6,181 nucleotides of DNA from Chromatiales bacterium (GCA_026990045.1 JALSIK010000031.1:1-6181); one strand, 5' to 3'. Counted from the first letter of the stretch, positions 1-5,694 are shown. Numbers and translations: made by a program. The notes: generated by a model from the sequence alone, not told the origin.

Positions 1-1
1 T

Positions 2-703
2 GCCAACTTCGCACTGCACTTCGTGGCCTGGCGCGGGCGCACCCTGCGCGGTTACTTCCAGGACTCGGAGTTCAAGACCTACCTCGCCGTGCTGCTGGCG
101 GTGGCGGCGGCGACGGTCGCCTACCTCTGGTCCCAGGACGTGTTCGAGAGCCCGCAGCGGACCCTGCTTCACGGGATTTTCCAGACCGTGTCCATCGGCA
201 CCACCACCGGCTTCACCACGCACGAGTACCACAACTGGCCCGGCTTCCTGCCGGTGCTGCTGCTGTTCGCCAGCTTCATCGGCGGCTGCGCCGGCTCCAC
301 CGGGGGCGGGATCAAGGTCATCCGCTTCCTGCTGCTGCTCAAGCAGGGACGGCGCGAGATCCTGCGGGTCATCCATCCCAGCGCGGTCATCCCCATCAAG
401 GTGGGGCGGCGGCCGGTGCCCAACAACATCATCGACGCGGTGTGGGGTTTCTTCGCCGCCTACGTGGCGGTGTTCTCCCTCATCATGCTGCTGCTCATGT
501 TCGACGGCATGGACCAGGTCACCGCCTTCTCCGCGGTGGCCGCCTGCATGAACAACCTCGGGCCTGGCCTGGGGGAGGTCGGCGCCCACTACGCCGACGT
601 CTCGGATTTCGGCAAGGTGGTGCTCAGCGTGGCCATGCTGCTGGGGCGGCTGGAAATCTTCACCCTGCTGGTGTTGTTCACGCCGGCGTTCTGGCGCCAC
701 TGA
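2..703 (+). CDS. trkH: TrkH-family potassium uptake protein, first tandem copy (5' end cut by window)
   Basis: Membrane-embedded, K+-conducting subunit of a Trk potassium uptake system, gated by the cytosolic nucleotide-binding protein TrkA (family knowledge). The reading frame is open from base 2, so 233 C-terminal residues are visible and about 248 N-terminal residues are missing, judging from a gap-free alignment with the complete copy next door. An in-frame GTG at 23 is a conserved internal valine and not the start. Visible landmarks are NFALHF at the end of the second repeat, the third pore loop (TTTGF near residue 71), the GGCAGST intramembrane loop that follows, the fourth pore loop (CMNNLGPGLG) and the terminal GRLEIFTLLVLFTPAFW segment with its conserved arginine. 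It ends 7 bases before the second trkH, which implies one operon. By hand count about 130 of 233 residues match that copy, with most differences in peripheral loops. The family call is very secure. Confidence 0.95.
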   Translation, partial: ANFALHFVAWRGRTLRGYFQDSEFKTYLAVLLAVAAATVAYLWSQDVFESPQRTLLHGIFQTVSIGTTTGFTTHEYHNWPGFLPVLLLFASFIGGCAGSTGGGIKVIRFLLLLKQGRREILRVIHPSAVIPIKVGRRPVPNNIIDAVWGFFAAYVAVFSLIMLLLMFDGMDQVTAFSAVAACMNNLGPGLGEVGAHYADVSDFGKVVLSVAMLLGRLEIFTLLVLFTPAFWRH

Positions 704-710
704 ATCCTCC

Positions 711-2156
711 ATGCAGATCCGGGTCGTGGTTCGGATCCTGGGGCTGTTCCTGCTGGCCTACAGCGCCACGCTGCTGATCCCCATCTCGGTCGCACTGTGG
801 TACCACGACGGGGAGGCCGTCCATTTCGCCGATGCCCTCCTGGCGACCGTGTCCGCGGGACTCCTGCTGCGGCTGGCCGGGGCCGGGACCCGGGTGCAGC
901 TCCGGGCCCACGAGGGGTTCATCGTCGTGGCCATGTTCTGGCTCGTGCTCTCCGCCCTGGCCTCGCTGCCCCTGCACCTGGGCCCGCACCTCAGCTTCAC
1001 CGACGCCGTGTTCGAGGCCACCTCGGCCTTCACCACCACCGGGGCCACGGTGATGTCGGGCCTCGACCGGCTGCCCCCCTCGGTGCTCATCTACCGCCAG
1101 CAACTGCAGTGGTTCGGCGGCATGGGCATCATCGTGCTGGCGGTGGCGGTGATGCCGCTGCTGGGCGTGGGCGGCATGCAGCTGTACAAGGCGGAGACCC
1201 CCGGCCCCCTCAAGGAGGAAAAGATCACCCCACGCATCGCCCGCGGCGCCCGCAGTTTCTGGCTGCTCTACGCCGGTCTCACCGCGGCCTGTGCCCTGGG
1301 CTACCATGCGGCGGGCATGCCGCTGTTCGACGCCGTGGCCCACAGCCTGAGCACGGTGTCCACCGGTGGATTCTCCACCCATGACGCCAGCCTGGGGCAC
1401 TTCGACAGCCTGGCGGTGGAGATGGTGGCAGTGGTGTTCATGCTGCTGGGCGGCATCAACTTCAGCCTCCACTACGTCGCCCTGGCCGGGCGCTCGCTGC
1501 GGGGCTACCTGGACGACCCCGAGGCCAGGGCCTACCTGGGCCTGATCGTGGCGGTGGCGGCGGCGGTGAGCCTCGGCCTGGTGTGGTCCGGGTTCCACGG
1601 GGACTGGAAGGCCGACCTGCGGGCGGCCCTGTTCCACGCCGTCTCCGTCGTCACCAGCACCGGCTTCGTGACCGAGGATTTCTCCCACTGGCCGGACTTC
1701 GTGCCGGTCCTGCTCCTGATGGCCAGCTTCGTCGGCGGCTGCGCCGGATCCACCGCCGGCGGCATGAAGGTCATCCGGGTCCTGGTGATGGGCAAGCAGA
1801 GCGGTCGCGACCTCCTGCGCCTGGTCCACCCGGCCGTGGTCCGGCCCCTGCGCCTGGGCCGGCGGGTGCTGCCGGAACGGGTCGTCGAGGCCATCTGGGG
1901 CTACTTCGCGGCCTACGTCGCCCTGTTCGTGCTGTTCATGCTGGGCCTCATGGCCCTGGACCTGGACCAGGTGACGGCCTTCTCCGCCGTGGCCACCTGC
2001 ATGAACAACCTGGGCCCGGGCCTGGGGCGGGTGGCCACCAGCTTTGCCGGCCTGCCCGATGCCGCCAAGTGGATCCTGGTGGCGGCCATGCTGGCGGGCC
2101 GGCTGGAGATCTTCACCCTCCTGGTGCTGTTCACGCCGGCATTCTGGCGCCGGTGA
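711..2156 (+). CDS. trkH: TrkH-family potassium uptake protein, second tandem copy (complete)
   Basis: Complete 481-residue K+ transporter subunit, close to the roughly 483 residues of E. coli TrkH. Four membrane-pore-membrane repeats can be followed through their pore loops: TTTGATV (108-114), STVSTGGFST (214-223), VTSTGFV (314-320) and TCMNNLGPGLG (429-439). Each contains the filter glycine typical of TrkH/KtrB. The intramembrane gating loop GGCAGSTAGG lies at 342-351, followed by KVIR. The C-terminal helix has GRLEIF (463-468), whose arginine is conserved in TrkH. The start MQIRVVVRILG resembles typical TrkH N-termini. No Shine-Dalgarno is visible (the upstream bases are AATCCTCC), so translation probably depends on coupling to the first trkH, which stops 7 bases earlier. 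The methyltransferase gene follows after 19 bases. Low-affinity Trk transport driven by membrane potential and ion gradients, probably with TrkA, is inferred from the family. Whether it couples to H+ or Na+ cannot be read from the sequence. Confidence 0.96.
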   Translation: MQIRVVVRILGLFLLAYSATLLIPISVALWYHDGEAVHFADALLATVSAGLLLRLAGAGTRVQLRAHEGFIVVAMFWLVLSALASLPLHLGPHLSFTDAVFEATSAFTTTGATVMSGLDRLPPSVLIYRQQLQWFGGMGIIVLAVAVMPLLGVGGMQLYKAETPGPLKEEKITPRIARGARSFWLLYAGLTAACALGYHAAGMPLFDAVAHSLSTVSTGGFSTHDASLGHFDSLAVEMVAVVFMLLGGINFSLHYVALAGRSLRGYLDDPEARAYLGLIVAVAAAVSLGLVWSGFHGDWKADLRAALFHAVSVVTSTGFVTEDFSHWPDFVPVLLLMASFVGGCAGSTAGGMKVIRVLVMGKQSGRDLLRLVHPAVVRPLRLGRRVLPERVVEAIWGYFAAYVALFVLFMLGLMALDLDQVTAFSAVATCMNNLGPGLGRVATSFAGLPDAAKWILVAAMLAGRLEIFTLLVLFTPAFWRR

Positions 2157-2175
2157 GGACGCTCCTTGCCGTAGA

Positions 2176-2772
2176 ATGGAGAACGTGGAGCCCGATCAAC
2201 AGCGCAAGTGGGACGAGCGCCATGGCGCGGCCACCGGCATGCCGGCGGCGGTCCCGGTCCTGGCCGACCATCTCCACCTCCTGCCGCGGCACGGCCGCGC
2301 GCTGGACCTGGCCTGCGGGCTGGGCGCCAACGCCCTGCTGCTGGCCCGGTGCGGACTGGAGGTGAGCGCCTGGGACTTCTCGCCCGTGGCGGTCGAGCGC
2401 CTGCGCGCGGCGGCCGCCGGCGCCGGGCTGGCCGTGGCCACCGCGGTGCGCGACGTGGTGGCCGCTCCGCCGGCACCGGAATCGTTCGATGTCATCGTGG
2501 TGGGCCGGTTCCTGGAGCGGGCACTGGCCCCGGCCCTGTGCGCCGCCCTGCGCCCGGACGGCCTGCTGTTCTATCAGACCTTCATCCGGGACAAGGTCAC
2601 CGGCGTGGGTCCGTCCAACCCGGACTACCTGCTGGCCGAGAACGAGCTGCTGCACCTGTTCGTGCCGCCCCTGGTGCTGCGGGTCTACCGCGAGGAGGGC
2701 CGGGTGGGGGACACCCACCGCGGCTTTCGCAACGAGGCCATGCTGGTGGCCCAGAAGAAGGAGCGTTCATGA
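2176..2772 (+). CDS. Class I SAM-dependent methyltransferase, TehB-like
   Basis: Predicted cytosolic methyltransferase of 198 residues with a Rossmann fold and unknown substrate. KWDERH (11-16) is the usual opening of the Methyltransf_25/TehB type. Motif I is LDLACGLGAN (43-52), the glycine-rich SAM loop. Motif II ends in the acidic residue of WDFSP (D67), expected to bind the SAM ribose. SFDVIVVGRFLER (103-115) and LRPDGLLFYQTF (125-136) match the later beta strands, and PSNPDYLLAENELLHLF is a conserved-looking C-terminal block. I chose ATG 2176 because it places KWDERH close to the N-terminus. Upstream in-frame starts would lie inside trkH, and the SD there is weak; GTG 2185 is an alternative. 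It follows trkH by 19 bases and overlaps the next gene by ATGA, so it is very likely cotranscribed. TehB-like enzymes include tellurite-resistance proteins, but nothing here shows that substrate. Confidence 0.87.
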   Translation: MENVEPDQQRKWDERHGAATGMPAAVPVLADHLHLLPRHGRALDLACGLGANALLLARCGLEVSAWDFSPVAVERLRAAAAGAGLAVATAVRDVVAAPPAPESFDVIVVGRFLERALAPALCAALRPDGLLFYQTFIRDKVTGVGPSNPDYLLAENELLHLFVPPLVLRVYREEGRVGDTHRGFRNEAMLVAQKKERS

Positions 2773-3092
2773 ACCTGACCGAGAACCTGGAAAAGCTGCT
2801 CGCCACCGGCCGCGACGACGCCCTGCTCAGGTTCAGCCTGGGCCAGGCCTGGCTCAAGGCCGGGGATGCGGCGCGGGCGGCGGAACACCTCAGGCGTGCG
2901 GTGGAGCACGATCCCCGCTACTCGGCGGCCTGGAAGCTGCTGGGCAAGGCGCTGGCCGAGGCCGGCGACCGCGCCGGGGCCGCGGAGGCCTGGCGCCGGG
3001 GCATCACCGTGGCCGAGGAGCGCGGTGACGTCCAGGCGGCGAAGGAAATGAAGGTGTTCCTGCGCCGCCTGGAGAAATCCGCGGGCGGCTGA
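2769..3092 (+). CDS. Small tetratricopeptide-repeat protein
   Basis: A 107-residue, mostly alpha-helical protein without signal peptide or membrane segment, so probably cytosolic. Two TPR units are clear: residues 17-50 (LGQAWLKAGDAARAAEHLRRAVEHDPR pattern) and 51-86 (WKLLGKALAEAGDRAGAAEAWRRGI pattern), each with the usual G/A-Y/W-A-P spacing. A charged helix at 88-104 (VQAAKEMKVFLRRLEK) resembles a TPR capping helix. The start is well fixed: ATG 2769 overlaps the preceding TGA stop, and AAGGAG at 2758-2763 sits 5 bases upstream. In-frame sequence before this ATG only shadows the methyltransferase. TPR proteins usually mediate protein-protein contacts; the partner is unknown, and the methyltransferase is the natural candidate because the two are translationally coupled (inference). 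It is the last gene of the plus-strand run and converges on the KamA-like gene. Confidence 0.85.
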   Translation: MNLTENLEKLLATGRDDALLRFSLGQAWLKAGDAARAAEHLRRAVEHDPRYSAAWKLLGKALAEAGDRAGAAEAWRRGITVAEERGDVQAAKEMKVFLRRLEKSAGG

Positions 3093-3176
3093 ACGAGGAG
3101 TCCAGGATCCGCTTCCCCGCCGCACCCGGTGTGGCCTGCTGCGCCCCCCGCGTTGTGCCGGGGACGGGAGGACACC

Positions 3177-3192
3177 GCCGGGCCCGCCCGGC
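3177..3192. terminator. GC hairpin between convergent genes, possible weak terminator
   Basis: GCCGGG (3177-3182) and CCCGGC (3187-3192) form a perfect 6-bp stem with a CCCG loop in the 126-base gap where the TPR gene and the KamA-like gene converge. There is no T-run on either side, so it is not a textbook intrinsic terminator for either strand. Its position makes a role in ending either transcript plausible but unproven. Confidence 0.3.
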
Positions 3193-3218
3193 AGCGGAAG
3201 CGCGCGCCTGGCGGCCGC

Positions 3219-4589
3219 TCAGTTGGCCTGCAGCCGCTCGGCCTGCATGCGGCGGAACTCGGCCTCGAAGAAGAACGCCTTCTCGCCGAAGGCCGGCTTG
3301 AGTTGATCGAGCCAGGTGGCATTTTCGTCGTAGCGCGCGAAGAAGGGGCGTTGCACCCAGTCGGGGTTGCGGGCCTGGATGAAGCGCAGCACGAACACCT
3401 TCTCCCCGCCCACCTCGGTGACACCCTGGACCTCCACCTTGCCCGGGGCCGCGCTCATGGAGGGGCCGCGGGCGGTGCGGGCCAGGCCCGAGACCTGCTG
3501 CATGGCCTCCCGGTAGATGCCCCAGGCCGTGGCCAGGGGGACCTCGAAGTAGCGGCGGGCCCCGGTGTCGCGCTCCACGAACATGTAGTAGGGCACCATG
3601 CCCAGCGCCACCTGGGTGCGCCACATGCGGGCCCACACCGCCGGGTCGTCGTTGATGTGGGCCAGCAGGGGCGCCTGGGTGCGGATCACGGCGCCGGTGT
3701 CGCGCACCCGCCGGATGGCCTCGCGCGCCATGGGTGTCTCCATCTCGCGCCAGTGGTTGTAGTGGGCCATGAGCGCCACGTGCTTGCCCGCGCGCACCAG
3801 TCGCTCCAGCAGGCGCAGGAGATCGTCGGCGTCGTCATCCGTGACGTAGCGGTGGGGCCAGAAGGTGAGCGACTTGGTCCCGATGCGGAGGGACTGGACG
3901 TGTGCCAGCCGCGGACCGGCCAGCGGTTCCAGGTAGTCGGCGAGGTGGCGGGTCTTCATCACCAGGGGATCGCCGCCGGTGACCAGCAGGTCGGTCACCT
4001 CCCGGTGGCGGGCCAGGTAGTCGTGGAGCACGTCGCGCTCGCGGGCGGCGAAGCGCAGGGACTTGTCGCCCACGAACTGGGCCCAGCGGAAGCAGAAGGT
4101 GCAGTAGCTGTGGCAGGTCTGGCCCTGGGCCGGGAAGAACAGCACCGTCTCGCGGTACTTGTGCTGCATGCCGGGCAGGGGGACGCCGTTTTCCACCGGC
4201 ACGTTGAGGCTCTGCTGGCCGGCGGGATGAGGGTTGAGGCGCGCCCGAATGTCCCCCACCACCTCGCTCAGGGCGGTGCGGTCCCCCCGGTCCATGGCCG
4301 ACAGCACGGCGGCCAGGTCGGCCTCGGCCAGCATCCCCGGCTGGGGAAAGGTGAGCTGGAACAGGGGATCGTCGGGCACCGCGGACCAGTCGATGAGCTC
4401 GTCGATGACGTAGCGGTTGACCCGGAACGGCAGCACCTGGGCCACCGCGCGCATGGCCCGGCGCTGCTCCCCGGGCAGCCGCCGCAGGGGTTCGATGGCA
4501 TCGAACTGGCGCTCGGTGAAGACTTCCAGGCGGGGAGCCTCGGTGCCTGCGCGGATGGCCCGCTGGACGCGATGCAGGGGTTCGGACAT
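3219..4589 (-). CDS. KamA-family (lysine 2,3-aminomutase-like) radical SAM protein
   Basis: A 456-residue protein predicted to bind a [4Fe-4S] cluster, SAM and probably PLP, related to lysine 2,3-aminomutase and EpmB. The radical SAM cysteines are C159, C163 and C166 (TCHSYCTFCFRW), and the SAM-binding GGDP follows at 205-208. HYNH (276-279), QAPLLAHINDD (305-315) and VPYYMFVERD (332-341) align with HFNH, QSVLLRGVND and RPYYIYQCD in clostridial lysine 2,3-aminomutase as I recall it. The PLP lysine is most likely K384 in APGK, where classical enzymes have DAPGGGGK. The glycine loop is thus shorter, and the aspartate that helps bind the lysine side chain (Asp330 in the clostridial enzyme) appears to be alanine. 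A distinct C-terminal block (RNPDWVQRPFFARYD, then TWLDQLKPAFGEKAFFFE) completes it. ATG 4589 is chosen because GGAG lies 9 bases upstream; the frame stays open to a GTG at 4649, but those 20 codons are proline/glycine-rich and cross a palindrome. The superfamily is sure; substrate and product are not. Confidence 0.9.
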   Translation of the reverse strand: MSEPLHRVQRAIRAGTEAPRLEVFTERQFDAIEPLRRLPGEQRRAMRAVAQVLPFRVNRYVIDELIDWSAVPDDPLFQLTFPQPGMLAEADLAAVLSAMDRGDRTALSEVVGDIRARLNPHPAGQQSLNVPVENGVPLPGMQHKYRETVLFFPAQGQTCHSYCTFCFRWAQFVGDKSLRFAARERDVLHDYLARHREVTDLLVTGGDPLVMKTRHLADYLEPLAGPRLAHVQSLRIGTKSLTFWPHRYVTDDDADDLLRLLERLVRAGKHVALMAHYNHWREMETPMAREAIRRVRDTGAVIRTQAPLLAHINDDPAVWARMWRTQVALGMVPYYMFVERDTGARRYFEVPLATAWGIYREAMQQVSGLARTARGPSMSAAPGKVEVQGVTEVGGEKVFVLRFIQARNPDWVQRPFFARYDENATWLDQLKPAFGEKAFFFEAEFRRMQAERLQAN

Positions 4590-4598
4590 GAGCGCGTT

Positions 4599-4602
4599 CT
4601 CC
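4599..4602 (-). promoter_or_regulatory. Shine-Dalgarno of the KamA-like gene
   Basis: On the minus strand GGAG stands 9 bases before ATG 4589 (ACGGAGAACGCGCTCATG). It supports this start over the upstream in-frame GTG at 4649, which would read through the inverted repeat at 4609-4631. Confidence 0.65.
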
Positions 4603-4608
4603 GTTTTA

Positions 4609-4631
4609 CCGTCACCGTGACCCGGTGACGG
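4609..4631 (-). promoter_or_regulatory. Perfect 9-bp inverted repeat just upstream of the KamA-like gene RBS
   Basis: CCGTCACCG (4609-4617) and CGGTGACGG (4623-4631) are perfect inverted repeats around a 5-base spacer. On the minus strand the unit also contains GTCAC twice as a direct repeat, 8 bases apart, and the compact palindrome GTCACGGTGAC. It ends 7 bases before the GGAG ribosome site. No T-run follows (the next bases are TAAAAC), so it is not an ordinary terminator. It could be a leader stem-loop affecting translation or an operator; the sequence does not decide between them. Confidence 0.5.
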
Positions 4632-4692
4632 CAGCCGGGGCGGGGACACCCGCCGCGGCCGGTGTCAGGGCCACGGCGGGCCGGTTCCGGGC

Positions 4693-4707
4693 ACGGACTG
4701 AGTCCGT
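4693..4707. promoter_or_regulatory. Palindrome ACGGACT-G-AGTCCGT, candidate operator
   Basis: Perfect 7-bp arms flank a single central base, the geometry of a dimeric regulator site. It lies about 100 bases upstream of the KamA-like start. Its right arm extends into AGTCCGTCGT (4701-4710), and the same ten bases occur in the lipoprotein leader at 5729-5738. No regulator is identified. Confidence 0.35.
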
Positions 4708-4759
4708 CGTGTTTCTCAGGTGTGCCGGGCGCCGCTCGCCGCGACCCCGGCCTGGATGC

Positions 4760-4778
4760 GGCCGCCCGCCGGGCGGCC
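4760..4778. repeat. GC-only inverted repeat
   Basis: GGCCGCCCG (4760-4768) and CGGGCGGCC (4770-4778) are perfect 9-bp arms around one base. It lies 60 to 78 bases downstream of the DUF2784 stop on the minus strand. It could slow RNA polymerase after that gene, but no T-run follows on either strand. In such GC-rich DNA a structure of this kind may also be composition-driven. Confidence 0.35.
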
Positions 4779-4837
4779 CGGACACGGACCGGCTTTCCCC
4801 CGGCCGGCCCGCGAGTGTCGTAATTTTGGCGCCCAGT

Positions 4838-5221
4838 CTAGCATGATTCGGCCCGGTTTTTGAACCGGACCCGGAGCAGCCGGCCGTAGGCCAGCCCGTT
4901 GAGCACCAGCACGCCCACGCCCAGTACCAGGCCCAGGGGCAGGTCGGCGGGAGCCTGGGGATAAACCAGCGGCGCGATGTAATGCTCCACGAAGCCGCCC
5001 TCGTAGCCCGCCTCGCCGGCGGCCCGGCGCAGCCGCTGCTCCCAGGGGGTCAGCGGGCAGACCCAGCCCATGAGGTTCACCAGCGCCCCCCAGAGAAAGG
5101 CGGGCACGTGCAACCACGCCAGGCGCGGCCAGCGGGCCACCAGGAACCCGCCCAGCACCACGAAGGCCACGAAGGCCAGGTGCAGGAGCAGGAGCAGGTC
5201 GGCCAGCCAGGCCGCGATCAC
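4838..5221 (-). CDS. DUF2784 family integral membrane protein
   Basis: A 127-residue inner-membrane protein of the uncharacterised DUF2784 family, typically about 120-130 residues. Three hydrophobic segments are seen: about 6-28 (LADLLLLLHLAFVAFVVLGG...), 35-55 (WLHVPAFLWGALVNLMGWVC) and 94-113 (LPLGLVLGVGVLVLNGLAYG). Between the second and third is the family signature CPLTPWEQRLRR (55-66), then GYEGGFVEHYIAPLVYP (72-88), which I recognise as characteristic. A basic tail (RLLRVRFKNR) is probably cytoplasmic. The start is GTG 5221, supported by GGAG six bases upstream; the ATG-less N-terminus MIAAWLADLL matches relatives. It lies 80 bases downstream of the lipoprotein gene on the same strand, separated by a strong hairpin, so it may have its own promoter. 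Its function is not known. Confidence 0.88.
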   Translation of the reverse strand: MIAAWLADLLLLLHLAFVAFVVLGGFLVARWPRLAWLHVPAFLWGALVNLMGWVCPLTPWEQRLRRAAGEAGYEGGFVEHYIAPLVYPQAPADLPLGLVLGVGVLVLNGLAYGRLLRVRFKNRAESC

Positions 5222-5227
5222 CGGCGA

Positions 5228-5231
5228 CTCC
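5228..5231 (-). promoter_or_regulatory. Shine-Dalgarno of the DUF2784 gene
   Basis: GGAG on the minus strand is 6 bases before GTG 5221 (GGAGTCGCCGGTG). It fixes a GTG start where no ATG is available. Confidence 0.6.
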
Positions 5232-5274
5232 GTGCCGTCCCGGCCTCACCCCTTCACCGGCACCCGGGAGAGGG

Positions 5275-5296
5275 GCGGGTGGCCGAGGCCACCCGC
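5275..5296 (-). terminator. Strong hairpin after the lipoprotein gene, likely terminator or attenuator
   Basis: GCGGGTGGCC (5275-5284) and GGCCACCCGC (5287-5296) are perfect 10-bp arms with a 2-base centre, in practice a 9-bp stem with a CUCG loop in minus-strand RNA. It begins 5 bases after the lipoprotein stop codon. The minus-strand sequence after it is CCCCTCTCCC, pyrimidine-rich but not a true U-run. The position suggests termination or 3'-end protection of the lipoprotein mRNA, possibly with partial readthrough to the DUF2784 gene. Confidence 0.5.
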
Positions 5297-5301
5297 GCAG
5301 G

Positions 5302-5694
5302 CTACAGGTCGGCCAGCTCGCGCCGGATGGCCCGGTCCAGGTTCTGGACCCATCCGTTGTAGTTGGAGTGGATGCTGCTCCCGTCGTACTTGAGGTTTTC
5401 GCTGTCCCGGTAGGTGATGCTGTAGGCCTTGGTGGAATACTTGATGTCCACCTTGGCCATGTGCTTGCGAATGAACAGCGTCCCGATGATGTGGCCCGGC
5501 TTGACCTTCTTCATGCGCCATCCCAGCGTGCCGCCGGCACGCACGATGGCCTTCTCGATGTCGGCCAGCTTGACGTTCTTGCCCGTGGCCATGGTGGGAG
5601 CATCGGTCACGTTGAACACCGGCGCGGTGCGGCACCCCACCATGCCCAGCACCAGGACCATCAGGAACAGCACCCACACGTTGCGTAACGGCAT
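5302..5694 (-). CDS. Putative outer-membrane lipoprotein of unknown function
   Basis: A 130-residue exported lipoprotein. The N-terminus has an arginine (R4), a hydrophobic core (6-19) and a lipobox MVGC with the lipidated cysteine at C21. The +2 residue is Arg and not Asp, which under the Lol sorting rule predicts the outer membrane. After a short linker comes a helix (VKLADIEKAIVRAGG, 41-55), then GWRMKKVKPGHIIGTLFI (58-75) and alternating beta-strand patterns VDIKYSTKAYSITYRDS (82-98). A motif-like end IHSNYNGWVQNLDRAI (108-123) closes it. I have an impression of similar small lipoproteins in other gammaproteobacteria, but I know no function. The start is ATG 5694 with AAGGAG (minus strand) at 5710-5705, 10 bases away. 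A good promoter lies upstream at 5767-5795. It is divergent from the glycosyltransferase gene. Confidence 0.83.
   Translation of the reverse strand: MPLRNVWVLFLMVLVLGMVGCRTAPVFNVTDAPTMATGKNVKLADIEKAIVRAGGTLGWRMKKVKPGHIIGTLFIRKHMAKVDIKYSTKAYSITYRDSENLKYDGSSIHSNYNGWVQNLDRAIRRELADL

Larger units (their letters stand above)
4590..4837. other. Gene-free, palindrome-rich gap between KamA-like and DUF2784 genes
   Basis: I see no credible gene in these 248 bases; the open frames across it are proline/arginine/glycine-rich and have no recognisable domain. It holds three inverted repeats (4609-4631, 4693-4707, 4760-4778). No convincing -35/-10 pair for the KamA-like gene could be found by eye, partly because the stretch is so GC-rich. 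An AT-richer patch (TAATTTT, 4821-4827) lies beside the end of the DUF2784 gene. Confidence 0.6.

Noticed and set aside
678..1829. 383-codon minus-strand open frame
   Set aside because: Antisense to trkH; rich in His, Gln, Gly and Ala, with no domain. The plus-strand TrkH reading is unmistakable.
2044..2175. Earlier in-frame start of the methyltransferase at 2044
   Set aside because: It would overlap trkH by over 100 bases with arginine/tryptophan/proline-rich shadow sequence; ATG 2176 gives a normal family N-terminus.
3129..4628. 499-codon plus-strand open frame as a gene
   Set aside because: Antisense to the KamA-like gene, which has clear catalytic motifs; this frame has low-complexity His/Gly composition and no recognisable domain.
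4590..4649. N-terminal extension of the KamA-like protein to GTG 4649
   Set aside because: Twenty extra Pro/Gly-rich codons cross a palindrome, while ATG 4589 has GGAG at good spacing.
4818..4850. TAATTTT / TCTAGCATGAT patch as a plus-strand promoter
   Set aside because: There is no plus-strand gene downstream for about 1 kb, and the -35 match is poor; the TCTAGCATG bases are the end of the DUF2784 gene.
4853..4868. Hairpin CCGGTT-TTTG-AACCGG as a terminator
   Set aside because: It lies inside the DUF2784 coding region before its stop and lacks a T-run after the stem on the minus strand.
4716..5249. 177-codon minus-strand frame overlapping the DUF2784 gene
   Set aside because: Composition is Pro/Gly/Arg/Ala-rich shadow; the overlapping frame carries the DUF2784 signature.
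5246..5677. 143-codon minus-strand frame overlapping the lipoprotein gene
   Set aside because: No signal peptide or domain and rich in Gly, His and Arg; the alternative frame has a lipobox and a good ribosome site.
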